From an uncultured Bacteroidales bacterium (GTDB taxonomy: Bacteria > Bacteroidota > Bacteroidia > Bacteroidales > Muribaculaceae): DNA of 64,000 bases. Numbering within the stretch: position 1 is the first letter of the stretch; each line of letters starts with the position of its first letter. The notes under the pieces were generated by a model. That model made no database searches and was not told where the DNA came from. It was given only the letters and a program-made list of their open reading frames with translations. The stretch spans positions 62,001 through 126,000 of the forward strand of contig CAMWHE010000001.1 in assembly GCA_947173955.1 (NCBI GenBank). The letters are read 5' to 3'. Shown here piece by piece: positions 35,388 through 45,080 of this stretch. Position numbers and translations under genes: made by a program.

Positions 35388-36758
35388 ATGGTACGTAAAT
35401 CAATCTTAGCCCTCGCAGCAGCCGCATCGGTCTTGTCGGCTTCTGCCGAAGGTTATCAGGTAAATACACTCAGTGCGCGCCAGCTCGGCATGGGTCACAC
35501 CGGCACAGGACAGCATCTCGGTGGCGAAAGTATGTTCTTTAACCCGGCCGGTCTCGGATTCCTTGACAAACAGGTAGAAGTAGGCGGATCATTCACAGGC
35601 ATTTTCGCCACAGCAAAAGCGACCCTCGCAGACGGTATGACCTACAAAACCGCCAACGACCCCTCGACTCCGATCATGGTCAACGCCGCATTCTCAATAA
35701 ACGACAATCTCAAGGCCGGACTTTCATTCTACACGCCATACGGGAGCGGCATCAACTGGACCGACAACTGGCCAGGCGCAATCATGAGCCAGAGCGTCAG
35801 TCTCAAAGTATTCACTCTGCAGCCCACATTCTCATGGCGCATCTCCGACCGAGTGTCGGTAGGTGCCGGTCTGACTATTAGCTGGGGTTCGGTCAATCTC
35901 CACAAGGGGCTAGTCGTACCCTCTACGGCCGACATAATGCTCGGAGCACTCGCTTCAGCCGGCCTGCTCACCGACCCTCTTTATTATAATGGGGTGATGC
36001 CGGCCTCGATCGCACTGGAAGGGAAGTCGTCCGTAGCCTGCGGAGTCAATGTAGGAGTGATGTATGATATCACTGACCGGCTGACCGTCGGAGCCTCATT
36101 CCGCTCTAAAGTAAAGATGAGTGTGGATGCTGGTCTGGCAGCTATCAACTATTCCGACATTCAGGCCGAGCAGCTACTTGCAGAGCTGAACGTCCTGAAC
36201 TCGACAAATTTCGCTGCTTCGATGCCCTGCCCCTATGTGTTTTCAATGGGACTCTCATGGAAACCGGCCTCACGGCTTACGCTTGCAGCGGATGCACGTC
36301 TGACCGGATGGAATGCCTACAAGTCGCTCGATATTTCATTTCTTGACGACCGCTGCGCGGCCTATAACCAGCATATCGAAAAGAACTACAGGAACTGCTG
36401 GAGTGTGTCAGTCGGTGGCGAGTATGCTGTCACCGGGCGCTTTGACGCCCGCATAGGCCTGATGGTAGATACATCTCCCATCTCCCACACTCACTACAAC
36501 CCGGAGACTCCAGGCATGACGAAACTTGAACCCACGCTCGGATTCACCTTCCGTCCGCTCGAAAATTTCTCCATCGACTGTGGCATGATGTATGTGGCCG
36601 GTCTTGGGGTCAACGGCGCATCATGCTCTTATCCGGACCTTCTTGCCGCCAAGATCAACCAGAACTTCGGCACATCGCTCCCCATGACCGGGACATTTAC
36701 CGCCGACTATAAGGTACACGCATTCATTCCGTCAATCGGACTTCGCTATGCATTTTAA
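35388..36758 (+). CDS. OMPP1/FadL/TodX family outer-membrane transporter
   Basis: 456 residues. Signal peptide (~20 residues, SVLSASA), then the FadL N-terminal hatch region (QLGMGHTGTGQHLGGESMFF, NPAGL) and a long barrel with VSVGAGLTISWGSV, LTVGASFRSKVKMSV and a C-terminal aromatic residue (FIPSIGLRYAF). FadL proteins carry hydrophobic compounds such as long-chain fatty acids across the outer membrane. The substrate here is unknown. The gene lies between cstA and a PHP phosphatase with short gaps. Confidence 0.9.
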   Translation: MVRKSILALAAAASVLSASAEGYQVNTLSARQLGMGHTGTGQHLGGESMFFNPAGLGFLDKQVEVGGSFTGIFATAKATLADGMTYKTANDPSTPIMVNAAFSINDNLKAGLSFYTPYGSGINWTDNWPGAIMSQSVSLKVFTLQPTFSWRISDRVSVGAGLTISWGSVNLHKGLVVPSTADIMLGALASAGLLTDPLYYNGVMPASIALEGKSSVACGVNVGVMYDITDRLTVGASFRSKVKMSVDAGLAAINYSDIQAEQLLAELNVLNSTNFAASMPCPYVFSMGLSWKPASRLTLAADARLTGWNAYKSLDISFLDDRCAAYNQHIEKNYRNCWSVSVGGEYAVTGRFDARIGLMVDTSPISHTHYNPETPGMTKLEPTLGFTFRPLENFSIDCGMMYVAGLGVNGASCSYPDLLAAKINQNFGTSLPMTGTFTADYKVHAFIPSIGLRYAF

Positions 36759-36775
36759 AAGACTGATATAAACAT

Positions 36776-37606
36776 ATGGTCGACTTCCTGTCTTTCTTAG
36801 GCGGCAGCCGCCGCTACACGCTGCACAGTCACACCGAGTTCTGCGACGGCAGAGCCCAGATGGAGGCTTTTGCCCGTCAGGCTGTCGCCGACAGCTTCAC
36901 CCACTACGGATTCACCCCCCACTCTCCTATACCGATCGTCTCGCCATGCAATATGCTCCGCGACAATGTGGAACGCTATCTGGCCGAAGTGGAGCGGATA
37001 CGCCGCGACCATGCCGGTAAGGGGGTGACTTTCCTCGCGGGGATGGAGATCGACTATCTGGGCGACCACTGGGGACCAGCCTCTGACTATTTCCGGGAGC
37101 TGCCGCTTGACTACAGTATAGGCTCAGTACACTTCATACCCTCGCAGGACGGCGTGCCGGTCGATATCGACGGCCGCTTCGAGTCGTTCAGACGCAAGAT
37201 GACCGAACACTTCCGCGACGATATCCGCTATGTGGTGGAAAAATTCTACGAGCAATCGATCCGTATGGTCGAGGCAGGAGGCTTCGACATCCTCGGCCAC
37301 CTCGACAAAGTGGGACACAACTCCAGCCACTATTCACCCGGCATCGAGAGCGAAAGCTGGTATCAGGCGCTTGCCGACGAACTCGCCGACAAGGTGATAG
37401 ACTGCGGGGTCACAGTCGAACTCAACACCAAGGCACGCCGCGAGCACGGCAGATTCTTTCCATCGGAGCGGTTACTACGACGCCTCGTAGCCGTCGGTGT
37501 CCCGATAATAGTGAACAGCGACGCCCACGTTCCGGCTCTGATAGACGCATCCCGCCAGGAAGCATTCGACCTTCTTGACTCGATAAGGAGAGAAATTACG
37601 AAATAA
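36776..37606 (+). CDS. PHP-family histidinol-phosphatase-like protein
   Basis: 276 residues. The PHP metal-binding motifs are visible: TLHSHTEFCDGRAQM (first HxH and D), YGFTPHSP, FLAGMEIDYL (Glu), IGSVHFIP, DILGHLDKV and the C-terminal IIVNSDAHVP. HisJ/HisK-type enzymes dephosphorylate L-histidinol phosphate in histidine synthesis. No other his genes are present, so another phosphoester substrate remains possible. It starts 17 bp after the FadL-type gene. Confidence 0.85.
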   Translation: MVDFLSFLGGSRRYTLHSHTEFCDGRAQMEAFARQAVADSFTHYGFTPHSPIPIVSPCNMLRDNVERYLAEVERIRRDHAGKGVTFLAGMEIDYLGDHWGPASDYFRELPLDYSIGSVHFIPSQDGVPVDIDGRFESFRRKMTEHFRDDIRYVVEKFYEQSIRMVEAGGFDILGHLDKVGHNSSHYSPGIESESWYQALADELADKVIDCGVTVELNTKARREHGRFFPSERLLRRLVAVGVPIIVNSDAHVPALIDASRQEAFDLLDSIRREITK

Positions 37607-37672
37607 AACAAGTTTTTGAAAAAATTGACGGGAGTTGTTGCAAAACGCTCCCGTCGCCGTCTTATAAGTGAA

Positions 37673-38155
37673 ATGAATCAGGATTTCCTCACATCGGCTT
37701 TCAGGCGCCTGCACTCCCGACTTCTTGCCGGGTCGCGCCGGCTTATAGGCGACGACGAGGCAGCCGACGCCCTTCAGGAGGCTTTTGTAAGGCTGTGGGG
37801 CAGGCGCACCGACATCCGCGAAAAGTCGCAAGCCGAGGGAATGCTGATCACGACCGTCCGCCGCCTGACTATCGACAGTCTGAGACGCACGGGGAAGCTG
37901 ACCTCGAAGGAGGAGATACCCGAAGCAGATCCGCCGCCGGAAGATACCCTGCCTGACCTCTACGAACAGGTCAGCGCAATCATAGCAGAGAAACTCAGCG
38001 GGCGCGACCGCGAGATCCTGCTGAGACGAGACCGCGACGGATGGGAATTTGATGAGATCGCCGAGCATTTCGGCCTGAGCGAAGGAAACGTGAGACTGAT
38101 AGTCTCGCGGGCTCGAAAAACAGTAAGAACTATTTACACAAACAGACATGGATAA
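37673..38155 (+). CDS. ECF-type RNA polymerase sigma factor
   Basis: 160 residues from the ATG at 37673; an in-frame TTG at 37616 would add 19 residues of non-homologous basic sequence. Region 2 is visible as RRLIGDDEAADALQEAFVRL (binding to core and -10), and region 4 as a helix-turn-helix (FDEIAEHFGLSEGNVRLIVS). It heads a five-gene operon with a single-pass membrane protein, a secreted protein and two barrel proteins, an arrangement that suggests an envelope-responsive sigma/anti-sigma pair. It overlaps the next gene by 8 bp. Confidence 0.88.
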   Translation: MNQDFLTSAFRRLHSRLLAGSRRLIGDDEAADALQEAFVRLWGRRTDIREKSQAEGMLITTVRRLTIDSLRRTGKLTSKEEIPEADPPPEDTLPDLYEQVSAIIAEKLSGRDREILLRRDRDGWEFDEIAEHFGLSEGNVRLIVSRARKTVRTIYTNRHG

Positions 38156-38639
38156 CAACACCAACCGACTTGAAAAGCTCATAGAGCGCTACTTCGATGC
38201 CATGACAACTATCGAGGAGGAACGCGAGCTCGCCCGGCTGCTGGCAGGCACTAACGCCACCTCGGAGCTGATCGAACAGGCGCGGGCGGTGATGGGCTAC
38301 GCTGCGGCGTCCCGTAAAGTCATGACTCGGCAGCGGCGGTCGCCCGGACTTCGCTTCGCCCGCAAAGCCATGCAGATAGCGGCATCGCTGGCTCTCGTCG
38401 TGGGAGGGTCGGCTCTCGCCATAAAATACAGCTCCCAGAGAGCCGAAGCGGCGCCACGCTGTGTGGCCTATGTCAACTCCGTGCGAATCACTGATGAAGC
38501 AGCGATCAGACAGATGGCCCTCGAAGAGCTACAGGCTGCCATGTCCGTCTCCATAGAGTTTGATAATCATAACAAGCAGATGATGACCGATGTGACCAAG
38601 GCATCAAATGAAATCACAGAAATAATTCATAACTTATAG
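38148..38639 (+). CDS. Single-pass membrane protein, possible anti-sigma factor
   Basis: 163 residues. A cytoplasmic N-terminal ~70 residues (LIERYFDAMTTIEEERELAR resembles the zinc-less anti-sigma N terminus), one transmembrane helix (about 75-93, MQIAASLALVVGGSALAIKY) and a ~70-residue periplasmic end. The overlap with the sigma gene suggests coupled, stoichiometric synthesis. Function is inferred from position and topology; no anti-sigma HxxxCxxC motif is seen. Confidence 0.65.
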   Translation: MDNNTNRLEKLIERYFDAMTTIEEERELARLLAGTNATSELIEQARAVMGYAAASRKVMTRQRRSPGLRFARKAMQIAASLALVVGGSALAIKYSSQRAEAAPRCVAYVNSVRITDEAAIRQMALEELQAAMSVSIEFDNHNKQMMTDVTKASNEITEIIHNL

Positions 38640-38641
38640 AT

Positions 38642-39127
38642 ATGAGACTTCGCATTTTACTACCGCTAATCTGTCTGACAGCGATCTGTCATCTGGCCGC
38701 ATCGGCTCAGAAAAAGCTGAATACCGACGAATTCTTCACGATGAAATTTCAGGACAAGGAGGGCGTGACCGCTGTAGAAATCCAGGGAAATGTATTCGCG
38801 GAATGGGGAAACATGATCACATTGTTCAAGAGCCTTAAAGTAAGCAATCCGAAGGATATAGAGAGAATCGAAAAGGCCGTCAAGCAGGATGTAGCCAACG
38901 CTACCGCGCGCACATCGTCGATGAGCAACGGCCGGCTTCTCTACATCTGGTATGCGCTACCGCCAGTCCAAAAGGATATCAACAGGTATATAATATATGT
39001 GCACCGGCCGGACAATGCGGCCACGCTTATCTATATGGAAGGAAAACTCATACCCCAGCAATTCAAAAAATACATCTTAGAGAAATATGCGCCCGTGCAG
39101 GATCTGACTTCAGAAATCATCTATTAA
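38642..39127 (+). CDS. Secreted DUF4252-like protein
   Basis: 161 residues. Signal peptide ends near residue 22 (HLAASAQ). The mature protein (KLNTDEFFTMKFQDKEGVTA, then WGNMITLFKSLKVSNPKDIE, and IYVHRPDNAATLIYMEGKL) is compact alpha/beta and resembles small Bacteroidetes proteins found behind ECF sigma factors, such as DUF4252 or DUF6108; I am not certain which. It lies 2 bp after the membrane protein gene and abuts the next start. Confidence 0.6.
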   Translation: MRLRILLPLICLTAICHLAASAQKKLNTDEFFTMKFQDKEGVTAVEIQGNVFAEWGNMITLFKSLKVSNPKDIERIEKAVKQDVANATARTSSMSNGRLLYIWYALPPVQKDINRYIIYVHRPDNAATLIYMEGKLIPQQFKKYILEKYAPVQDLTSEIIY

Positions 39128-40060
39128 ATGAATCTCAGTATGAAACGAAATTTATCCATAGGACTTGCCCTACTGGCAGCCGCTACGGCATCAGCTCAAA
39201 GTGAACATCTTACAGCTGACACGCTTAAGACCATATCCAACGCAGAAAACATCACAATCACACGGTCGGGCAATCAGACCGTAATCCGCGCCCTTCAGCC
39301 TAACGAGAATAAAGGCGGAGGAACCCTATTTACCTATACGGTTACCGAAGAGCCCGATTCAATGCTTGACAGACTGACCCAGCTTGAATCCATCCAGGAC
39401 GAGAAGAATGCAGGAGAGATATTCCGGCTCCCGTTTGCTACTGACAAGGGGCGCCACACTGACAAGCCTTTCAAGACTTCGAGGTTCATCACCGGCGCGA
39501 GATATATCTACTGGGGATGGAATTTCAACTACGACTACAAAGGTGGTACAAAAAACTGCTTTGAATACAGCATCGCCGACCTGATCGGCGTCGAATGGGA
39601 GACATCCCGCCACACGCGCCTCGGTTTCGGACTCGGATTCGGCTTGCAGCGCGTCACCACTGCCGACCACCGGCTGTTTGCCACCGAAGGGGATGTCCTC
39701 ACCATCGAAGGGCTGCCAGAAGGAGTGGATCATGAGTTCTCACGTCTGGACAACTGGCGCATCCAGCTCCCTCTCTACTGGCGTCAGCGGCTCACAGGAA
39801 GCTTCGGCATCTCGCTCGCCGCCATAGCCAACTTCAATGTCTACTCATCGGCAAAAAACCGTTTCAGCATAGACAAGACTACTTACACTGAGACTATCAC
39901 CGGTCTGCGCCAGCGGCTGCTGACCTGCGACGTGATGGCGACAGTAGGATTTGTCGATGCTATCGGAGTCTATGTGAAATGGAGTCCCGCATCAACCTTC
40001 AGCCGTGAATACGGCCCGTCGTTCAAAACTATATCTGTAGGTATCACCCTTAACTTCTAA
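39128..40060 (+). CDS. Outer-membrane beta-barrel protein, sigma operon
   Basis: 310 residues. Met5 (ATG at 39140, MKRNLSIGLALLAAATASAQ) gives the cleaner signal peptide and may be the true start. After a ~100-residue N-terminal region come strands typical of a porin-like barrel (TRLGFGLGFGLQRVTT, GSFGISLAAIANFNVYS, VDAIGVYVKWSPAS) and a terminal F (ISVGITLNF). It is paralogous to the next gene: the last ~60 residues of both share a CD(V/I)-x-A-x(9)-Y-V-(K/R)-x-S-P pattern. Confidence 0.72.
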   Translation: MNLSMKRNLSIGLALLAAATASAQSEHLTADTLKTISNAENITITRSGNQTVIRALQPNENKGGGTLFTYTVTEEPDSMLDRLTQLESIQDEKNAGEIFRLPFATDKGRHTDKPFKTSRFITGARYIYWGWNFNYDYKGGTKNCFEYSIADLIGVEWETSRHTRLGFGLGFGLQRVTTADHRLFATEGDVLTIEGLPEGVDHEFSRLDNWRIQLPLYWRQRLTGSFGISLAAIANFNVYSSAKNRFSIDKTTYTETITGLRQRLLTCDVMATVGFVDAIGVYVKWSPASTFSREYGPSFKTISVGITLNF

Positions 40061-40065
40061 ACGTC

Positions 40066-40956
40066 ATGAAACCGCATTATATATCGCTTGCATTAGCAAT
40101 CCTGCCTATCGCTGCATCTGCCGCCGGCAAAGAGTCAGCCGACACTCTCATCTCCGTAGAGAAACCCTCCACTCTCGTAATTACTGAAAATGCGCAAGGC
40201 ATCTCGGTATCTATCCTGCCACATGACGGAGAGACGCCGTCAACACTCGACATAGCTGAATATCGCAGTGGTCAGGCCATCTCGACCGAACAGCAGAACT
40301 CGTCATATTTTACACTCAATGCCGGTGATGGCGGCGCGGTATTTAAAACGTCTTCACACTGGAACGTTGTCTCCAACGGCCTGATTATAGGGCTCGTCAA
40401 TCCGATGGGACAGCCTGAGAACTTCGGACTGCAATGGGCCAAATCATTTGAAATAGGCTGGCTCAACACCCTCGCCGTCAGATACAGCCATCGCGGAGCA
40501 GCACTTTCGCTCGGTATCGGCCTGGACTGGCGTAACTACAAGACCACAACAACCGGCCATCGCTATATGCCGGATTCAGCAACGGGTATCGCAACCGCTC
40601 CCTATCCCGAAGGAGCTACCCACGGTTCATCGCGCATCAAGATATTCAGCCTCGGATTCCCGCTGCTCTATACACAGAAATTCGGTAAATCGGGAATGGC
40701 CGTCACTGCCGGTGCGATTCTCAACCTTAACACCCACGGATCGCTTCTAACGAAATATACCGACTCCAAGGGACATGAATGGGAGGAGTATTCCACGGCC
40801 ATCAGCCGCCGGCGCGTCAGCTGCGACATTTTCGGCGCACTGACATTCTACAAAGGGTGCGGACTCTATGTGCGCTACTCGCCGCAATCCGTGCTGAAAG
40901 GACCGGGAGTGCCCGACTTTCATCCCCTGTCAGTTGGCTTGACGCTCTTCCTCTGA
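40066..40956 (+). CDS. Outer-membrane beta-barrel protein, paralog
   Basis: 296 residues. Signal peptide ends near residue 19 ([10 protein letters not shown]). As in the preceding gene, an N-terminal region of ~100 residues is followed by barrel strands ([43 protein letters not shown]) and an aromatic-containing C terminus (LSVGLTLFL). It is the last gene of the sigma-factor operon. The duplicated barrels may be targets or sensors of the ECF pathway. No terminator of the classical type is obvious downstream. Confidence 0.72.
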   Translation: MKPHYISLALAILPIAASAAGKESADTLISVEKPSTLVITENAQGISVSILPHDGETPSTLDIAEYRSGQAISTEQQNSSYFTLNAGDGGAVFKTSSHWNVVSNGLIIGLVNPMGQPENFGLQWAKSFEIGWLNTLAVRYSHRGAALSLGIGLDWRNYKTTTTGHRYMPDSATGIATAPYPEGATHGSSRIKIFSLGFPLLYTQKFGKSGMAVTAGAILNLNTHGSLLTKYTDSKGHEWEEYSTAISRRRVSCDIFGALTFYKGCGLYVRYSPQSVLKGPGVPDFHPLSVGLTLFL

Positions 40957-40996
40957 TTTAATACATTTTTATGAGATAATAATTGAGAAAATTCGC

Positions 40997-41004
40997 TACA
41001 TTTG
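40997..41004 (+). promoter_or_regulatory. -7 box of gpmI
   Basis: TACATTTG, full consensus, 37 bp upstream of the gpmI ATG. No clear -33 element. Confidence 0.5.
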
Positions 41005-41041
41005 CACAAAGAAATCAAACAACAAAAACAAACATAAGACT

Positions 41042-42559
41042 ATGGCAAAAAAAGCACTTCTCATGATTCTCGACGGATGGGGCATCGGCAACCATTCGAA
41101 GAGCGACGTCATCTACTGCACACCCACCCCCTACTGGGACTCACTTCTGGCCAACTATCCTCACTCACAGCTTCAGGCGAGCGGCGAAAATGTAGGTCTG
41201 CCCGACGGTCAGATGGGAAACTCGGAAGTAGGCCACCTCAACATCGGTGCAGGACGCGTGCTCTATCAGGATCTCGTGAAAATAAATAAAGCCATCAAAG
41301 ACGGCAGCATCAAGGACAATCCCGAGATAAAGGACGCTTTCGGATACGCCAAGAACAGCGGCAAAGCCATTCACTTCATGGGTCTTACCAGCAACGGCGG
41401 CGTGCATTCCTCACTCGAACACCTCTATGCCCTCTGCGACATAGCTAAAGAATATGGCCTTGAAAAGGTCTACATCCATTGCTTCATGGACGGCCGTGAC
41501 ACCGACCCCCACAGCGGTAAAGGATTTATCGAAGAACTCGAAGCCCACTGCAAGAAGTCGGCCGGCGTGATAGCCTCAATCATCGGCCGATTCTACGCGA
41601 TGGACCGCGACAAGCGCTGGGAGCGTGTCAAAGTGGCCTACGACCTGCTCGTCAAGGGCGAGGGCAAACAGGCAGACGACATGATAAAGGCCATGCAGGA
41701 AAGCTATGATGACGATGTGACCGACGAATTCATCAAGCCCATCAACAACGCCACCGTAGACGGTACAATCAAGCCCGACGACGCCGTAATTTTCTTCAAC
41801 TACCGCAACGACCGCGCCAAGGAGCTCACCACCGTACTGACACAGAAAGATATGCCCGAAGACGGCATGCACACCATCCCCGGCCTGCGCTACTACTGCA
41901 TGACCCCCTACGACTCTTCATTCACCGGCGTCCACATCCTCTTCGACAAGGAAAATGTGGGCAACACTATAGCAGAATACCTGTCAGGGCTCAACAAGAA
42001 GCAGCTCCACATCGCCGAGACCGAAAAATATGCCCACGTGACATTCTTCTTCAACGGCGGCCGCGAAGCTCCCTTCGAAGGTGAGGATCGTATCCTCGTC
42101 CCCTCACCCAAGGTAGCCACCTACGACCTCAAGCCCGAGATGAGCGCCTACGAAGTCAAGGACAAACTTGTAGCAGCTATCAACGAGGAAAAGTATGACT
42201 TCATCGTGGTCAACTTCGCCAACGGCGACATGGTAGGCCACACGGGCGTCTATGAAGCTATCGAAAAGGCTGTCAAAGCTGTTGATACCTGCGTTCACGA
42301 TGTAGTCGAGGCCGCCAAGAAAAACGACTATGAGGTAATCATCATAGCCGACCACGGCAACGCCGACAACGCAGTCAATCCTGACGGCACGCCCAACACA
42401 GCCCACTCGCTCAACCCCGTGCCCTTCGTCTACGTCACAGCCAACAAGAATGCCAAGGTCAAAGACGGCATACTCGCCGACGTAGCTCCCTCGCTGCTCC
42501 ACATCCTCGGCCTTCCCCAGCCCGCCGAGATGACCGGTCACGATCTGATAGCCGACTAG
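41042..42559 (+). CDS. gpmI: 2,3-bisphosphoglycerate-independent phosphoglycerate mutase
   Basis: 505 residues. It interconverts 3- and 2-phosphoglycerate in glycolysis using two manganese ions. The alkaline-phosphatase-like core is visible: [10 protein letters not shown] (metal Asp), [18 protein letters not shown] (phospho-serine), [39 protein letters not shown] and IADHGNADN (metal Asp/His). Length is normal. Own promoter; the gene stands alone before a 540-bp gap. Confidence 0.97.
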   Translation: MAKKALLMILDGWGIGNHSKSDVIYCTPTPYWDSLLANYPHSQLQASGENVGLPDGQMGNSEVGHLNIGAGRVLYQDLVKINKAIKDGSIKDNPEIKDAFGYAKNSGKAIHFMGLTSNGGVHSSLEHLYALCDIAKEYGLEKVYIHCFMDGRDTDPHSGKGFIEELEAHCKKSAGVIASIIGRFYAMDRDKRWERVKVAYDLLVKGEGKQADDMIKAMQESYDDDVTDEFIKPINNATVDGTIKPDDAVIFFNYRNDRAKELTTVLTQKDMPEDGMHTIPGLRYYCMTPYDSSFTGVHILFDKENVGNTIAEYLSGLNKKQLHIAETEKYAHVTFFFNGGREAPFEGEDRILVPSPKVATYDLKPEMSAYEVKDKLVAAINEEKYDFIVVNFANGDMVGHTGVYEAIEKAVKAVDTCVHDVVEAAKKNDYEVIIIADHGNADNAVNPDGTPNTAHSLNPVPFVYVTANKNAKVKDGILADVAPSLLHILGLPQPAEMTGHDLIAD

Positions 42560-42587
42560 CCACAATCATACATAAAACCCTTGCCCT

Positions 42588-42613
42588 CACCCTCGCCATC
42601 ACCGGCGGGGGTG
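42588..42613 (+). terminator. GC-rich hairpin after gpmI
   Basis: A 10-bp stem (42588-42597 with 42604-42613, one G-U pair) with a 6-nt loop, 28 bp after the gpmI stop. No T-run follows, so it may stabilise the mRNA end instead of stopping transcription. Confidence 0.45.
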
Positions 42614-42944
42614 ATCTGTGCTAAAGCAACGTCTGCTAAAAGCAAGTGCTGGGAGGGCGTGTCATTATGGACAACTACAGACAATCGTCAGCATCCGGAG
42701 TCCTGACTGTACAATAATTGAATGTCGGTAACGCGATATGATGACTACTTACTCCAACACATTCTCACAATATCCCACTAAATAAGCCATCTATCCTCCC
42801 TGGCGGCAGTGAATAAGTAAGCCTTTCAACAACCATGCGCAATCCGCGAAAAAAGTCGTTGTGATAGCCGACGTCAGCAACCACCCTATTGCCGACGCCG
42901 TCTGAACCGTCGGAAAACCAGACACAGAAAAAAAGAAAAAAATG

Positions 42945-42976
42945 ATTGTATAATATTTGAAAAATTTGTAATTTTG
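42945..42976 (+). promoter_or_regulatory. Promoter of clpP-clpX operon
   Basis: A -33-like ATTG at 42945-42948 and a full -7 match TAATTTTG at 42969-42976 are separated by 20 bp. Transcription would start near 42983, giving a leader of about 115 nt. Confidence 0.65.
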
Positions 42977-43099
42977 ATTTAGGAAATGCAGAAAGGTCTT
43001 TTTTAATCCTCTGCGGAATGAAATCAAAAGCAAAAATGATATTTCGAAACTAATCACAATAGATACAATCAAAAGATAAACAGACTTACTTAGTAAAAC

Positions 43100-43792
43100 A
43101 TGACAAACAATAACGACTTCCGCAATTATGCCGTAAAGCATCTGGGTATGAACGGTCTGGCACTTGACCAATACTCAAAAGCGGCTAATGCAGCCATAAC
43201 CTCAAGCTACATCTCCCCGACCATCATCGAAGAGCGTCAGCTCAATGTAGCACAGATGGACGTGTTCTCACGCCTGATGATGGACCGCATCATTTTCCTC
43301 GGAACCGACGTCAATGACTACACAGCCAATGTGATCCAGGCGCAGCTCCTCTATCTCGACTCTGCCGATCCCGGCAAGGATGTATCGATCTACATCAACT
43401 CTCCCGGCGGCTCGGTTTATGCCGGACTGGGCATCTATGACACCATGCAGTATATCTCGAGCGACGTCGCAACTATCTGTACCGGCATGGCCGCATCTAT
43501 GGCTGCCGTGCTGCTCGTAGCGGGAGAAAAGGGGAAGCGCTTCGCTTTGAAACACTCCCGCGTGATGATCCATCAGCCGATGGGTGGCGCCCAGGGTCAG
43601 GCCAGCGACATCGAAATCACTGCCCGCGAGATACAGAAACTCAAGAAAGAACTTTACACAATCATATCCGACCATTCGGGTCAGCCTTTCGACAAGGTAG
43701 AGCGCGACAGCGACCGCGACTACTGGATGACCGCCGAAGAGGCTCTCCAATACGGCATGATCGATCAGGTTCTCGCTAAGGCAAAACACTAA
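43100..43792 (+). CDS. clpP: ATP-dependent Clp protease proteolytic subunit
   Basis: 230 residues. ClpP forms a tetradecameric chamber that degrades proteins unfolded by ClpX. The catalytic triad is visible: Ser133 in [10 protein letters not shown], His158 in MIHQP, and Asp203 in VERDSDRD. The N-terminal ~35 residues are longer than E. coli's and may be a propeptide. The oxyanion and handle helices ([16 protein letters not shown]) are normal. The stop TAA shares its last base with the clpX ATG. Confidence 0.96.
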   Translation: MTNNNDFRNYAVKHLGMNGLALDQYSKAANAAITSSYISPTIIEERQLNVAQMDVFSRLMMDRIIFLGTDVNDYTANVIQAQLLYLDSADPGKDVSIYINSPGGSVYAGLGIYDTMQYISSDVATICTGMAASMAAVLLVAGEKGKRFALKHSRVMIHQPMGGAQGQASDIEITAREIQKLKKELYTIISDHSGQPFDKVERDSDRDYWMTAEEALQYGMIDQVLAKAKH

Positions 43793-45045
43793 TGGCAAAA
43801 AAGAACATACAGAAATGCTCCTTTTGTGGCCGTCCGGCAAATATGTCGGAGGTGTTGATACCGTCGGCTACTGAAAACGACACGTTCATCTGTGCCGAAT
43901 GCGCCGACCAGATCCACGATCTTCTCGCTTCATACCGTCACGAGACATCGGCCGGTGTAGCGAAAACAGCTGAGAACGGCATGACGATGGACTCCGTGCC
44001 GACTCCCCGCGAGATCAAGGAATTTCTTGACAAATATGTCGTAGGTCAGGAATCAGCCAAGCGCTTTCTGTCCGTAGCCGTCTACAACCACTACAAGCGA
44101 CTGTCTCAGCCCACAGACGACGATGTCGACATTGAGAAGAGCAATGTCATCATGGTAGGGCATACCGGTACGGGCAAGACACTGCTTGCCAAGACTATCG
44201 CCCGGCTGCTCGACGTGCCCTTCACCATCGTCGACGCCACTGTGCTGACTCAGGCCGGCTATGTGGGCGAAGATATCGAGAGTCTGCTTACGCGCCTGCT
44301 TCAGGTAGCCGACTATGATGTCAAGAAAGCCGAACGCGGCATCGTCTTCATTGATGAAATCGACAAAATAGCCCGTAAGGGCGACAATCCGTCGATCACG
44401 CGAGACGTCAGCGGCGAAGGTGTGCAGCAGGGTTTGCTCAAGCTGCTTGAAGGCTCGATCGTCAATGTTCCGCCCCAGGGTGGCCGTAAGCACCCTGAGC
44501 AGCGCATGATCCAGGTTGACACGAAAAATATCCTCTTCATCTGCGGCGGTGCTTTCGACGGCATAGAGAAGAAGATCGCCCAGCGACTGAACACGCACGC
44601 CGTAGGCTACACGACAGGCTCCAAGAACAAGCGTGTAGACCGCGAGAACTTCCTGGAATACGTGGCACCGCAGGATCTGAAGTCATTCGGCCTCATCCCG
44701 GAGATAATCGGCCGTCTGCCGATCCTGACCCATCTGGAGCCGCTCGACCGCGAAGCCCTGCGCAAGGTGCTGACCGAGCCTAAGAACGCGATCACACGCC
44801 AGTATGAGAAACTTTTCAAGATGGACGGTGTCAGACTGACATTCGAGCCTGACGCGCTTGACCTGATCGTTGACACGGCCGTCGAGAACAAGCTCGGCGC
44901 CCGCGGCCTGCGCGGCATAGTCGAGCAGGTCATGATGGACTCCATGTTTGAAATTCCCAAAAGCAAAGTAAAAAAATTCAATGTCACACGCGACTATGTG
45001 GCAGAGAAACTATCAACTGCAAAAATAGATACAATAACGGAATAA
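43792..45045 (+). CDS. clpX: ATP-dependent Clp protease ATP-binding subunit ClpX
   Basis: 417 residues. N-terminal zinc-binding domain with four cysteines (CSFCGRPAN and CAECADQI), then AAA+ ATPase: Walker A GHTGTGKT, pore loop GYVGED, Walker [13 protein letters not shown], sensor and arginine-finger regions, and the C-terminal [14 protein letters not shown] sensor-2 arginine. It unfolds tagged substrates and feeds ClpP. The start overlaps the clpP stop by one base, so synthesis of the two is coupled. Confidence 0.97.
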   Translation: MAKKNIQKCSFCGRPANMSEVLIPSATENDTFICAECADQIHDLLASYRHETSAGVAKTAENGMTMDSVPTPREIKEFLDKYVVGQESAKRFLSVAVYNHYKRLSQPTDDDVDIEKSNVIMVGHTGTGKTLLAKTIARLLDVPFTIVDATVLTQAGYVGEDIESLLTRLLQVADYDVKKAERGIVFIDEIDKIARKGDNPSITRDVSGEGVQQGLLKLLEGSIVNVPPQGGRKHPEQRMIQVDTKNILFICGGAFDGIEKKIAQRLNTHAVGYTTGSKNKRVDRENFLEYVAPQDLKSFGLIPEIIGRLPILTHLEPLDREALRKVLTEPKNAITRQYEKLFKMDGVRLTFEPDALDLIVDTAVENKLGARGLRGIVEQVMMDSMFEIPKSKVKKFNVTRDYVAEKLSTAKIDTITE

Positions 45046-45080
45046 TATCATAACCACTTTTTCAGCCTCTCCCCTCCTCT

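Larger units (their letters stand above)
42560..43099. other. 540-bp noncoding gap between gpmI and clpP
   Basis: It contains a hairpin after gpmI (42588-42613), about 330 bp in which I see no credible gene or RNA, then the clpP promoter (42945-42976) and a ~115-nt leader. The leader begins with a small hairpin (GCAGA pairing with TCTGC around 42988-43013). Trigger factor (tig), often placed before clpP in bacteria, is not here, and I could not find its remnants. Confidence 0.5.

Noticed and set aside
36776-37606. PHP phosphatase taken as proof of a histidine operon
   Set aside because: No other his genes occur in the window, so the pathway assignment stays tentative.
37475-38182. 235-codon open frame antisense across the PHP phosphatase and sigma gene
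   Set aside because: Both plus-strand genes have clear family motifs; the antisense product is low in conserved pattern and crosses a gene boundary.
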